A stretch of DNA of 25,000 bases from Aphelidium insulamus (GCA_036784855.1 JAZDSV010000021.1:1-25000), one strand, 5' to 3'. Counted from the first letter of the stretch, positions 1-11,662 are shown. The notes: generated from the sequence alone by a model not told the origin. Numbers and translations are program-made.

Positions 1-754
1 GCAAAGTGCGTCCGGCTCGCTGGACGAGAGGAGGATGAGGTCGGCGGGAAAGAACTCGCCGTTCTCCACGCGAACCAAGTCGCCCACGCGCACATCACTC
101 CACTTTACACCGACAAACTGGCTGCCCTCCAACCGCTTGCATATGCGATTATTGACTGCAAAGTGAGTGGTGAGTGAGTGTAAATGCCAGTTTAATAAAT
201 CACTCTTCATCATCGCTGCGGTGCCGCTTCTGCAGGATGCGACGGTCAGTGTATGTGAGATGGGTCCAGGGTACACTGCGCTACGTACACCAATCTCGAC
301 CACTTCCTTGACGGCTGTAGCCAGCAGCACTACTGCGAGTGGCACAATAGTGGTGTAGCGCGAGGTCGGCGACACGCCGTCAATTTGCTGCAAGCGGTGC
401 TGTTAGAGCTGCTGTGGCGCACAATGTGGCGCAGACACGAACCTGGATGCATCCCGTGAACAGGAAAAAGATGTTGGCATACTTGGAGAACTGCTCCAGC
501 GCAAACTTGAACACAAAGGTGACCGCGTTGTGCTTGGCCGTGGATATCCGGTTGTGCAGGAACCACTGCTGGTCATTCTTTATGGAGTCATTGATGGCTA
601 TCGTGCGCAAAGAGCTGCTGGAGGCGGTGGCGCCTGTTGGTGCTGCTGGTGTAGGTGCTGCGGATCGAGTGCCTAATACCGTGGCTGCACTGTCACTATC
701 GGCAGTGGATGTGGTGGTAGCGGCCGTGGACGTGGGCGTTTCGGGCGCCGCCAT
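1..754 (-). CDS. P4-type phospholipid flippase ATPase, N-terminal part, runs off left edge
   Basis: P4-ATPases move aminophospholipids to the cytosolic leaflet of Golgi, endosomal or plasma membranes. Visible exons on the minus strand are 754-443, 387-289, 229 to about 204, and 155-1. A Ser/Thr/Ala-rich leader precedes a conserved stretch with IAINDS, NRISTAKHNAVTF and EQFSKYANIFFLF. This is the family signature before and inside membrane helix 1. The next exon carries the helix 1-2 loop and helix 2 (SPTSRYTTIVPL, VKEVVEI). The last exon enters the actuator domain (VRVGDLVRVENGEFFPADL, LLSSSEPD). Catalytic and C-terminal regions lie outside the window. The start is the first ATG after an in-frame stop; a further upstream exon cannot be excluded. 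The junction between the third and fourth exons is out of phase by one base with the only obvious GT-AG pair. Family assignment is firm; the subfamily (Drs2-like or other) is not. Confidence 0.9.
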
Positions 755-1399
755 TTCAGCTGGCAAATTGAATTTGTGGTTGTCGACAAACAGTTTGTCA
801 TTGCCGCGCACCGTTTTCAAAATCTCTCTTTAATATCGCACGTACATGTTTGCCTGCTGGATGGTGTAAAATCGAGTTATGTTAGAGCTGTCGGAACTGA
901 TACTCCAAACTTCCTTGCGAAAATGTTGCTACCTTGGCGGTGAATTACAATTTGGCAGCACACTTGACGATTACGTAACTTCAGGCTACACGTAGTTTTA
1001 TATCGTGAGTTTCTACTTTAGCACGCGAACCTCACAATTTGAGCTTCACATTGAACTGTTATTATTTTTTTGGTTTCCGAACATGTGCTATACGTTACAA
1101 CAGTATCGATGTAATCCGTGATGAAACGCCTCGACAATAGGCTCTCAGCTTGCTTACTACTCGGCGCCGTCAAATATTAATGAGAAGAGTGTTTTGCTTC
1201 AACAACGAACAAATCTTGTACGCGAATTGCAACATGATGTGCTGATGCAAGTTGATTGATTTTTTATGATGCGCAATCTCTCTTTAGCCGTTTCAACGTT
1301 TAGGCTCTCTTGCGCAACATTTCCTCCTCCCTTCGAATCTTGTCTGGTATCGATAGTTTCTTTATACTACCATTCTTTTCACTGTGGCCTTCCTTGTGT
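755..1399. other. Intergenic: flippase 5' flank and eIF4G 3' flank
   Basis: About 645 bases between two minus-strand genes. It is AT-richer than the coding regions. It should hold the eIF4G 3' UTR and poly(A) site and the flippase promoter. Apart from the TATA candidate I see no convincing ORF, RNA gene or repeat. Confidence 0.6.
996..1002 (-). promoter_or_regulatory. TATA-box candidate for the flippase gene
   Basis: The minus strand reads TATAAAA here, about 240 bases upstream of the flippase ATG at 754. The eIF4G gene has a similar TATA-to-ATG spacing. Evidence is the motif and its position only. Confidence 0.35.
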
Positions 1400-4300
1400 C
1401 TACGCCGAATCGGCATGTTTGAGCCACTCCAAGAAACCTGATGCGCCCCGCGCCATTGTCAGTGCCTTTGTGTCCAAGTGTTTATCGGCCTTCTCCCACT
1501 CGTAAAAGGCTTTTTCATCCACCACCTGACATTCGTACATGCAGTCAAAAAGACGGTAAAACAGTTGGTCTGCAGTGGGTAAACCGTTAGCGGATCGAAC
1601 AATAAGATAATAAAGCAGAGTGCACATACCATCTGAGCTCTTGAATGCGTCAGTGTTTCCAACTCTCTGAATAGTTGCCAAGACAGCCAGCTGAATCGGC
1701 TCTGAGGCTGTCTTTGCCAACTTGCTGATGAAGTGGGCAAGCACACTGAACCACTTCAGTGCCCACTTCCGCTCCCGGCTACTGGTCTCCTCGTCCGGAG
1801 TCGCCATCTTGGCCAGCGTGAGCACATGGGTGACCATGAGCTCTGTAAGCCCCTCGAAAAAGGCCGGCGTGCAGCGAACAGTCGCATCGTTGTTGCTCTC
1901 CAGAGCTTCGATTGCTTTTGCCGCCGGAACTTCAGTCTTGCCCTCGACCGCCAACTCAGTCGCCAGCAGATTGGCGGCGGCCGAGAGGTTGCACGCGGAA
2001 GATGGTTGCAACTGGTTCCCGTTTGCAGAACCAGTTGCAACTGTTGCCAGTAGCGGTGCTAGATCGGCTTCCCCGCCACTGAGCCATTCCTTTACGGTGG
2101 TATCTTTCAGTTTCGCCAGCAGTTCCTTGTTTGTGCCCCACCACGGATATACAAACCTTGGGTGGAGCACCTCAGCTGGCATATCGTTTTGCTGTGTCGT
2201 ATCATTTGCGCAGTACGCGATCCATACGCGCTCGACATTCTCCATGCCGCCAATGGCATGCAGGGACGTCAGAATCGTCCGGAACATTATGGCCATCGGC
2301 GGCGCATTTGGCTCCTTCTCCGTACCGTTACGCAGTTTCATTGCGCGTGGTGTGAAGTCCGCCATCTCCTCCACACAGCGCAACACGGCGCCGTGCACAT
2401 TGGACAAATCGAATATCGCGGCCTGGATGCATGCAGCAGCGATGCAGCCGATGCACTGGTCCATTCCAGGCACGTCGATAATCATGTCCGGCAGGAGCAC
2501 TATTTGGCCTTCCAAAAGGCTCTGTACAAACTCATTGAGCACGATGCCGCGGCTGGCCAGCAAAACAATGCATGTAGCCAGTCCGTGCAGACGTGTTTTA
2601 GCGGTCTCGGTGGCCTTCAACGCCTCGCTCGAGAAGTCCTCGATCAGCTTCTCCACGGCGCGTTTCGTGACCGAGTCCTCCTCGCCGGCGGGGACAAAGC
2701 TGCGCACCTGCAGCAGCACATTAAAGCCAGCGTTGTGGCTGTCCTCCACGGCGTTGGTGAACTCTTGGATGAATTCACGGCCGAAATATTTGTCTAAATC
2801 GGAGGCGGTCTTGATTGTCTTGTCCGCATCGCGGTAAGCGCTTGCGGCGCTAAGCATGGACGACGTGGCCGATACGTCGGACATGGATCGTGAGTCGCGC
2901 GTGGAAGGAACGGATTCCACATCGCTCTCTGTCGCGGCGCTGACCACGTCGCTACCACTGTCGGCGGTAAATGTTTCTTCTCCATCCTCGCCATCGCCGT
3001 GCGCGTCGCCCAGAGCGGCAAATGGGTTGGACGAGGAGGGCGACTTGGCGACCTTCTTGGCCTTCATGTTCTCTTTGCTGGGGGATTTGCTGACGTCTGC
3101 AGCTGCAGTATCCTCAGCCGCCTTGCCCTTGGCGGCCGCATACTTGGACGCCTCCTTGGCCACGGATGATGACCAGCCGCGAGCGCCTACCGCGCCACTA
3201 GGCCCAGCCGCCGACGGACCCAGGACAACATTGCGCGAGTCTTCACTCGGGCGCTTCAGCACGCCAATGCGAGATGTGTCGGCCATGGCGGGCACATCGC
3301 GGTTACGGCGCCCACTGCTAGAGACAACATTCCATTCCGATGTGCCGCTGCTGCCGCGGTTTCGGCGCATGTCGCGACCATCGTTGCGACCATCGTTGCG
3401 AGAGCCGCGGCGGTCGTCTCCACCTCGGGAGTAGCGCATGCTCTCCAATTTACGGATCTCGGCACGCTTCTGTTCCTCTTCCTTGCGGTGCACCTCATCC
3501 AGAGTCATCGGACCGGCATCCAGTAGCACTTTGCGCTCGCGCTCCTGCCAACGGCGCTGTCGCAACTCGATCACGTCCAGGATCTTGAAGCGCACTCGAC
3601 TGGACAGTGTGCCGTCCGTGGATTCACTCAACTCTTTCAGTCGATTCATGTACACATTGACAAATCCTGAGGCGGCCTGGTGGTCTAGACGAGCGCCCAC
3701 AGTGGCCAGCAGATCGCACACGGACTCCACCTCTTCTTCATCAGGCTTCGTAAGCATTTCCTTGACGCACGAGTGGATAACTTTCTCGTGCAGCAAAGCC
3801 ATCTTGTACAGCTCGCCGATGAAGCGGATGTTTCAAGTGCGCGCCGCTTCAGTTTGGAGCGCGCAGTTTTGGCGGCAGACAGTTTGGCCACCTCTTCATC
3901 AGTCATGCCGTCCAGCATCTTGCTGTCCACCTCGGGCTGGTTGGCCCACTCAGCCTTTTTCTCAAACTGCTCCTTGCATAGCTGGAGCAGAGATGCTTTA
4001 AATACTTCTCCCACGCTCTTTGGTACGGATCTAGCGTCTGGGTTTTGCTCCGCCAATTCTGCCAGCACTTCTACAACAGCAAGTCAGGCACCCAACACAA
4101 TAGATACAAATATTATTGGAGATCGAAAAGCACTTTAATTGCATGCAATAATGTACGCACCTGCAGAAAATTCCGGTAGCTCCGTAACCAGACGATAGCA
4201 CAGGCGCGAGTACATTTGTGCGAATTTGGGCTCATCAATTGCCTTTTCAAAAACTGTTTTGGCCAGCAGAAGAATCATTGACGTATCGTCTGCCACGCCC

Positions 4301-6212
4301 AGATCCAGAAATTTGGCGCTGATCGCATCAAACCGCTCCATGGTCAGCTTGTTGAGAAGACTGCGGGCCTGACGGACCATGTTTTCACCGGCGTCATCCT
4401 CGCCCGGCTTCTTGTCCTTGGCCAGCGTGGACGGTACCCAGCGGTTCTCGGATTTCTTGAGCGGCTCGGCGTGCACTACCGGCTCGGGTGCGCTGTAACG
4501 GGCGCCGCGCATGGGACCGGCAGAGTCACGCGCACTGCTGCGACGATTGCCGCCTGCGCCGCCGCCGCTACCATGGCGCGACGATGGTGGCTGGTGGTGC
4601 TGGTGAGGAGCGAAACCAGGAGGCGGCCGGCTAATCATCGGTCCTGAGCTGCGGGACGGTCCGGCGCCGCCACTGCCACGCGGTCCGCCACTATTGTCTC
4701 CGTGTCGGAGTGGCTGCTGAGCGCGCATTCCACCAGCCGGCTGGCCGTCTGGGTATCGGTCGGAGCCGCGGCGACCATGGCCACGCGAGCTGCCGGCACC
4801 TCCGCCGCGCATGGCGTAATTGTCTTCGGCAATCATTGCCAGCAAGACCTGGGGCAGGTCATCCGGCGGGTCCAAGCATAATTTCTTGATGCTCAACAGA
4901 AAGTCGCGCGAGTATTGCAGCTTGCGCGGACGGATAACCTCGGGCGATAGCTCGCCATCTTCACGATCTGACGAAGACGACGCACGTGCCGACGATGACG
5001 AAGAAGAGGCGTAGACTTGTTGCAGCTGCTCTTCCTCCTTCTCGGCAGTGGAAGACTCGGCGTTGAGTGCATTCTCTTCAGCCGAAACTGACATACCGTC
5101 ACCATTGGCGGCCACCAGGCGGAGTACCACGGGCTCCTCGGTGCGGCTGGCAATATCGGCCATGCCGTACACGCGATTCTCAGTAGTGCTGCGTGTCTGT
5201 GCCGATGGCGAGGGAGTTCGGGATCGGCTGCGTGACGAAGATGACGATGCAGCAGCCAGACTAACCGGCTCAAAATCGCGGGCCGGCTCCTTTCCGGCGC
5301 GCTTCTCGGACATGACGGTCGGCACCTTTTGTGCATCACCGTCCTTGTTGGGCGCATCATCATCATCTTGATCATCATTGTCGCCATCACTTTTGTCATA
5401 TTTGCCAGCGTCGGGCTTGGCAGCGTCCTTGTCGCCGGCCGGCTTCTCATCAGCGCCATCACTGTCGGATGGAACAATTTTAGGCGCATCTTCATTCACA
5501 GCGACAGGCGCTTCCTTGACTGCCGGTGCAGCTTCCGCCGGCGCGGCCACGGGCGAATCGGCAGCCGGTGCTGGTACCTTAACGGGCGACTCCTTGTTGC
5601 GCTTTAATTCGGTAAAATCGACAACCTCATTGGTGTCGGGTTTCTTGAAGATCAAAGCGTTGCGCTTCTTGGGTCCAATGACAATAGGTGGCGCAGCTGT
5701 GGTGCTGCCTGTAGCAGCATTCGACGGCATTAATGCACCACCCGATGGTGCGCGAGATGTGGGCACCGGTTGCGGCTGGTATGGCGAAGCGTGCACGTTG
5801 CCGGCCGTGGCAACATTGGCAGAAATGCTGTTGGGTTGCGGCATGCCCATCATGTGGTGGAACATTGGCGCGCCAGCATATTGCGGCGGCATGGCCACGG
5901 GCGGCATGGTGCCGGGACGGAACTGCGACATCGGCTGCTGCGGGTAATATTGATGCGGCATGTTGTGCGCATGCACTCCCGGTGGCGCATAGTACATCTG
6001 CAGCATTTCGTGAGTTATTGAATGCAAATGGTGAGAAAAAAAAACAACGACGTACAGGCTGCGGAACAAAATCGTATTGCGGTCGCATGCCACCCTGTGG
6101 CATCGCAGTCGGATTAAACACGTTGGCGTCGGGGTTAAATCCATTGAAAGAAGGGGCGGCCGGTTTTGTCGCAGCATCCGTTGATGCACCAGCCGACTCT
6201 TCCGAGCGCTGT

Positions 6213-6250
<38 letters not shown>

Positions 6251-7583
6251 TTGTTGTTGTTCCACTAGCTGAGGTGGGGCAGACCGAGTGCGCTGAATGT
6301 CAAACTGTTGCATGGTACGCGCGGGAATGGCCGGGATGGGCTGCTGGATGGGCACTTTGGCACCGCCATTGATCTAAGTGCATCGATTGGTAAGCGATAA
6401 CTAATATACATATGATCTAATCGTGAAAGTAAATAAAAAAAAGAAAACCAAAGAAAACCAAAGAATGATAAGAATAAGAAACGATAGTCAGCAATGGCAA
6501 CAAGGAAAATATCAGGAAGAAGCAAGGCAACACACAAAACAATAGTCAACCAGAAAAGAAGAGAAATAAACCAAGATAAACACGTTAAGTGTACCTGAGG
6601 AGCGGCCGGGGCGGCCACGGTGGCGGCAACAGTGTTCAACGAGCCAAAGTTGACGACGCGTCCGACCGGGGGCGCCGCGGAATGTGGGGTGCCAGCTTGT
6701 TGTAACTGGTCTTGCTGTTTGCTAGCGCTGCAGGGACAGTTAAAACAGGGACGAGGCAAGCATATATGCATACAACACACGGATAAACGTACGTGGCAGC
6801 CAGCTTGGACGTGATGCTAGCATAGCTGAATGGAGGCGCGGTGGCGGACGGCGAGGCGTCACCACTGGTAGCAGCGGCCATGGAGGACCCAGCACCAGCC
6901 AGCACATCAGCGGTAGCCGTGCCGAATGTAAGTCGGCGTGCAGTAGACGGCGCGGTGGGCTGGGCGGCAACGGGGGCCGTGCGCGGTGCCTGTTGCTGGG
7001 GCGGCGTCGGTTGCTGAGGTGGCGCCGGTTGCTGGGGCGGTGGTTGCCGAGGCCGCTGTTGCATGGCAACCGGGGGATATTCTTGGACCGTCGCAACGGG
7101 CGTGTCGGCCGGTGCGCGCGGCGACTGCGGCTGCTGCCCGCCCGAGTGGCGGCGACCACCGTGGTGGCTCTGGCGCCGGCTGCCAGTGTTGGGGCTGCTG
7201 TTCTTGCGAGGTGAGCGCTGGCGTGCCGGCTGCTGCTGCTGCTGTGGCGCATCGCGCGGTGCTTGGCGGCCGCGTCCGTTGTGGTGGCCGTGGTTGGCGG
7301 CAGTGCCGCGCACGTCGGTGGATGTGGTGGTAGGTGCGCCAGAAGTGGACGCGTTCTGGGACGTGGTCGTCGCAGTGGTGGCAGCCGGCTTCAGTTCCAG
7401 TTTCTTGGCCCACGCGTTGACCGCGGGTGGCGGTGCCGGTACCAGAGGCACGGCGCGCGTGGCAGGCAGTGAGGTCGCGGGCGCGGTGACGGTGTTGCTA
7501 TCCGAAGGGCTACTGGCAGCGCCGGAGGCGGCGGCGGCAGCGGCGCGCGGAGACAACGCGACTGCTTTCTTGGCGGCAGACAT
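1400..7583 (-). CDS. Translation initiation factor eIF4G (animal-type, with one frameshift)
   Basis: eIF4G is the scaffold that joins eIF4E, eIF4A and eIF3 at the mRNA cap. Exons are 7583-6793, 6727-6595, 6373-6056, 5997-4161 and 4070-1400. All junctions keep phase. The N-terminal 900 or so residues are low-complexity and include 17 glutamines. A canonical eIF4E-binding motif YSRDFLL (Y-x4-L-phi) lies near residue 776. The MIF4G domain follows, about 954-1200 (LLNKLTMERFD, GELYKMALL). Next comes MA3, about 1450-1590 (DMIIDVP), then a C-terminal W2 domain with the acidic/aromatic AA-box (VVDEKAFYEWEK, GFLEWLKHA). Predicted length is about 1,916 aa. MIF4G+MA3+W2 is the animal eIF4G plan; budding yeast eIF4G lacks the last two domains. 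A single missing base near 3833/3834 breaks the frame inside MIF4G. Adding one base makes the total coding length divisible by three and restores RRALGNIRFIGELYK. Start is the ATG at 7583. Confidence 0.93.
6209..6259 (-). repeat. CAG/CAA repeat encoding 17 glutamines in eIF4G
   Basis: Seventeen consecutive CAA/CAG codons on the minus strand within eIF4G exon 3. The run is interrupted CAA/CAG rather than pure CAG. It lies in the disordered N-terminal region and is likely length-variable between strains. Confidence 0.9.
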
Positions 7584-7689
7584 ATATCTCTTGGGTGGAA
7601 ATGAATGTCGGCGCCGAAAAGACAGTGAGCGCGTGTTCTCTGTGTTGGTGTGTGTTTGTATTGGTGTCGTCGGTTAAGGCGACGATTGG

Positions 7690-7752
7690 AGGAGCAAGAG
7701 AGAGAGAGAGCGAGTGTGAGACAGTGTGTGAGAGTGAGAGAGAGCGAGCGGT
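7690..7752. repeat. GA/CT-rich simple-sequence tract in eIF4G leader
   Basis: The plus strand is a near-continuous GA/GTGAG tract. The eIF4G transcript, read from the minus strand, would therefore carry a CU-rich 5' leader between the TATA candidate at 7817 and the ATG at 7583. Confidence 0.7.
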
Positions 7753-7816
7753 GTGAGTAGTGGACCGTATTTGGAAGTCAAAGACGGATGAGGAGACATC
7801 CGGCCCAGAGGCGCGC

Positions 7817-7856
7817 TTTTATAGCCGCAAGTCCCTAGCAACGGCTCTCTCATTGG
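7817..7856 (-). promoter_or_regulatory. CCAAT plus TATA promoter candidate for eIF4G
   Basis: On the minus strand, CCAAT (7856-7852) is followed about 30 bases later by TATAAAA (7823-7817) in a GC-rich setting. The pair lies about 235 bases upstream of the eIF4G ATG. Order, orientation and spacing fit a core promoter. The transcription start is not known. Confidence 0.5.
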
Positions 7857-7870
7857 TCGGCACCCGCTGC

Positions 7871-7878
7871 TATAAAAA
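7871..7878 (+). promoter_or_regulatory. TATA-like sequence on plus strand, no gene assigned
   Basis: TATAAAAA on the plus strand, 48 bases from the eIF4G TATA candidate but pointing away from eIF4G. No supported plus-strand gene follows before the antisense 3' end of the next gene. It may mark a divergent noncoding transcript or be chance. Confidence 0.25.
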
Positions 7879-8288
7879 GTCTGCACCCCGTAACAGTGGA
7901 GAGACGCGGTCAGCACTGCTGTGCGCCGAATTTAGCGGGCTACGATCGGATGACGTTTAATACGCGCCATTATAGAATATTGTATATCAATGTATGTGGC
8001 TAAAGCCGCACATGCAACACGTTATTTCGGCTTCGCCCGCGGTCTAGACCACATTAATTTGTTGGCCTGGCGTGCCCGATTGGCCGTGCCGTTGGGCTGG
8101 CAACCTGTGAGTCAGCTGACGCGCCACAGTGTGGGGCAGTTGGCTGCGATAAGCCCTCAAGGTGGTCTGTAGTGGTATTATTTGAATGAGACTGCTGCCT
8201 AAGCGGTTTCTCAAGCTCTCCAGTACAAAAATACGCTTTAGTCATTAAATAGTCACAGCTATAAATTTATGGAAGGAAGATACCAATG

Positions 8289-11200
8289 TCACTGCTGCAA
8301 ATGACGCAGAATGGGAATGGCAACTCGCTGTTCCTTGTATAGTGCAACTTCTCGAAGCTTGAACGGTCGCCAGCTTCTTGGCTTTTTGTCGCTTCGCACA
8401 TCCCGCTGTTCTTGCAATGCCAACCGCTGCAATGTGGTCGCCTTTTTAGGCGGACGTCCACGCTTTTTCGGCCGATTCTTGATGGTGTACCGCCGCTGGA
8501 ATTCGGCCTCGTCTTCGCTGTCATACTCGATGTCGGATGCATCGAAATCGCCCCCAGCTGTCTTGCCCATAGCTACCGGCATCGCCAGTGGAGTTGACGC
8601 CCTGGAGCGATCATTCGCCGCAGGACCACTTGAGCTACGTTTAACATTTTTTTCTTGTTCCGGTCGACACAGTGCGCAGTGGTATGGCTGGCCGCCGTCA
8701 GTAAACTTTGATGCGCCGCTTCCATCAGCACCAAATGACTCCGGATCGCAACCGGGACTGTGGACTTTGCGGGCGCATTGCGCACAAGTCACAAGCGATC
8801 TGCCGGCCATACCCCTTCTTCGTGGACTGTCAGAGCCGGCACTGTACAAATGTGCACATAAACAAATTGGGCAGTAATTTCCAGCATCGAATTCGGTGCA
8901 GCATTCTTCGCAAAGAGTGGTTAAGTAAGTGTTTTGTGATGGTTTCGTTGATGCGACCTTCATGCTCTCAGCGCCTTCTTCAGTATCCATTGCAGCCTCG
9001 TTCTTCGTAGTCGCAGTACTGGTTGCAATGTCTGCCCGCGGGGCAGTGATATGTTTGAATCGTACGTCGTTGTGATATGGCGGAGACGCTTTCTTGTGAC
9101 AACTCGAGCATTCAGCGCAGCTGCCACACAACCAGCTCCCTATGCAAAACATCAGTCATTTTTTAACCACATGAGTAGAAGCCATACCTTCCGGGACTGC
9201 GGGTAGTGGCGGCTCCAAGCATTTAATATGATAAGCGCGATCGCAATCGTCGCAAAAAATCAGCTCCTTTTCATTGTGCGCACGCTCACATACGGTGCAG
9301 TTCTTGCAGTTTTCGCACTCCCAGTCGTACGCGCGAATTTTCATCTCTAGCACGGGCGTACAGTGCTCCAGGCACTGTGTATGGTAATAATCGCCACAGG
9401 TCGTGCACTCGACCACACGGGCGGCAAGCAGCTCGGACATGGTTAGCAGTCCCTTAGATTGCAGGCGGAGAGCAGGGATGCGCTTTTCGCACGCCATGCA
9501 CCGTGCGGTTGGGTCATCTCGCAAGCTTTGGCGGCGGGCAGCATTTGCCGCCTGCTCCGCAGTCATCACGCTGCTCGACGCCTGACTGCTTAAAGACTCT
9601 CTTGAACTGGATGCTGACAAGTACGGCCGTTCGGCAGTGGCGTTGCGATGGTGCATGCACCGTTCTCCCAGCACTAACACCTTTTGACGGCATGGCTGTC
9701 CAGTCACCATGGTAATGAATCCGCAGTGGAAGCTTCGCGGAGTGGAGGCGTCGCGAGCCGAGCCGGATGACGATGGCCCGGGGCGATTGTACTGCGGCGG
9801 CGCATAGCGGCCGTTGCTGCTGTACATGTTTTGTTGCTGCTGTGGCACTTGAAACTGATAATTCTGCTGAACATTATTCCCTGCGTACTGCGACTTTAAT
9901 TAGCGCGTAGCCGGTAGCAAGTGAACAATAGCTTACCATGTATGGCACAGGTGGCTCCATCAGGCCGTTGGCAGCTACACCAACATTTTTTGGTGGCGGC
10001 TTGTTCAATAAGCTTAAATCTTGATCGCGATTAAAACGCGTGGGCTCTCTGCATAATTATCGTTAAGCAAATAATTTGATCTAAAATCGACCGATGCCCT
10101 TACACCGAGAAGGCGTGCTGATACTGGCCAGGCATAAGCGCCAGTGGATAATCAGCAACATTGTTTTCGTGCTGCTTCTGACTGTTACCCGTAGGCACCA
10201 CAGTACACGCGGGAAACGGATCGCTAGGTGCAATTAGAATCTTTCGCTGTTCTTTCAGCACTGATTCTGGCGGCGGCCGTAGAAGGTTATCGAGAGAGAT
10301 TCCAGTGGTCTGAACTGTGATTTGCTGCGGTTGCGTCAGTCGGGGCAGCTGGTTCACACCGGTGTGCACGTCGAAGAACCCGTTTCGTTTAACGCTAACT
10401 TGCGCTACTTTGGACGAGCGACGCGTCTTCCGAGAACGCGATTCAGCGTAATCGGACTCAGACATCAAATCACTGCCAATGTCTTCGTCATCGGATTCAT
10501 TGCCTCCATCGTCCTGCACCGACGACCAGCCCCAAAGCCGTTCCGCGCGCTGAAGTCGAAGGTGTGCATTGTACTCGGCCGCAGACAGCGCACACTTGTA
10601 AATCCAGTCAGCGCCATATGTTTCCGGTTCCGGGGCATCGCGCAATCCAGCGATCAGGGCGCCATTCATGCGTTTGTAGTGATCCACCGCGACTTGCGAG
10701 CCTCCTATAGAGCCGCTTTGTCCATTTCTCCTGCCGCCACCGACAGGAAACCCATCCATATTGCCGTAAGCAAGCGAGGCATCTCCCGACTTGCCAGTTG
10801 CCGCCTCATCATCAGAAATATGACCCTCGGGGCGCACCATCTTTTCTCCAAAGAGCAAGTACGCAAGTGCCACAGGGAGCACGGCCACGTCTCGATGCTT
10901 GAGAATTTTGTGAATTAATTCCATGTCAATGAGCAATAATCGCTCCTTTAGCGACAGGTTTATACGAGGCACGTGCGGATTCAACTTCATGAAGCGGAAC
11001 GATTCACTGTAGCCAACGGCTCTTGCAACGTCCAGAGTCAACGCATATAGTCGGGTGGGATGCCGGTCTGGCAGAACAAATGAGCGCACCCGCAGTTCTT
11101 TGCCTATGAATTGAGTATTAGCATTGAATTCGTGCAGCAATGAAGGGTCTGTGTAGCAATTGCCTTCTTTTGCCGCGCCAAACTGGTCGATATTGTCATC

Positions 11201-11662
11201 GCCACTAAACTTGGATTCAAGGTTGCGCTCAGTGACTGCATCGGCATCTTTGTCGTCGTCTCCATCGGCCTCGCCGTCAGTCTTGGCACCGTCTTCGTCG
11301 CCATCACCGTCAGAGCCAGATGACGAATCGGCCGACTTACGGCGCCGGCCCTTGCCAGCACCATCATCATCATCGTCGTCGTCATCGTCGCCGCCATTTT
11401 GTTCCCGTTCTTGACCATCGCTTGCACCACGCACAGGCGCTGTAGACGAACGACTGCGAGACCGGCGAGCGGACCGCCGCGGGCTGCCTGGACTGGAGCC
11501 GCGCACCGACGCCGAGCCACCATCACCTCGGCCACCAGGTGAGGTCAGGCGAGCAGGGGGTTCGGGAGTAGGAGTTGCTTTGCGCACGGGGCGGCCGCTT
11601 CTGCGCGGTGAACGCAGACGCATCTCGGGCACAGTGTCATGCTCGTCGTCGTCGGCGGCCAT
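8289..11662 (-). CDS. RSC7/SAY-domain chromatin protein with zinc knuckle, three PHD fingers and AT-hook
   Basis: Likely a SWI/SNF (RSC/PBAF)-type remodeller subunit or histone reader. Exons are 11662-10104, 10048-9937, 9887-9188 and 9139-8289. Phases agree and give 1,073 aa. The N terminus is Ser/Arg-rich, then highly acidic with a run of nine Asp. Residues about 180-278 match the fungal Rsc7/Swp82 or animal SAY domain (LRVRSFVLPDR, RLYALTLDVARAVGY, FGEKMV). Residues about 608-635 form a Cys/His knuckle (C-x9-C, then C-x2-H). Two adjoining PHD fingers follow, about 687-796; the second shows CDDCDRAYHIKCLEPPL and VPEGSWLCGSC. A third PHD-like zinc cluster spans about 866-946 (CEEC, CPIC, CAQC, CALC). 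An AT-hook KKRGRPPKK lies near 1016. SAY plus tandem PHD recalls animal PHF10/SAYP; the third finger and AT-hook are extra. Domain calls are by eye. Confidence 0.88.

Larger units (their letters stand above)
7584..8288. other. Intergenic: eIF4G promoter region and 3' flank of the RSC7-PHD gene
   Basis: About 700 bases between two minus-strand genes. It contains the eIF4G leader and promoter elements listed separately. From about 7900 to 8288 I see no convincing gene. A tRNA-like stretch near 8160-8225 was examined and not accepted. Confidence 0.55.

Noticed and set aside
414-833. 139-codon plus-strand frame at the left end
   Set aside because: Antisense shadow of the flippase first exons, which carry strong family motifs.
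1722-2837. 371-codon open frame on the plus strand
   Set aside because: It is antisense to the eIF4G C-terminal coding exon, which has clear MA3 and W2 motifs. No domain or start context supports it.
4135-4160. Read-through end of eIF4G exon 4 giving a tail AYIIACN
   Set aside because: A GTGCGT donor at 4160 and TAG acceptor at 4071 join the MIF4G domain in phase, so this is intron sequence.
8160-8225. tRNA-like stretch with A-box and B-box resemblance
   Set aside because: The B box deviates from GGTTCRANTCC and I could not form an acceptor stem.
10100-10103. Stop codon ending the first RSC7-PHD exon as a separate gene
   Set aside because: The TAA is part of a GTAAG donor. Splicing to 10048 keeps phase and leads to the PHD exons.
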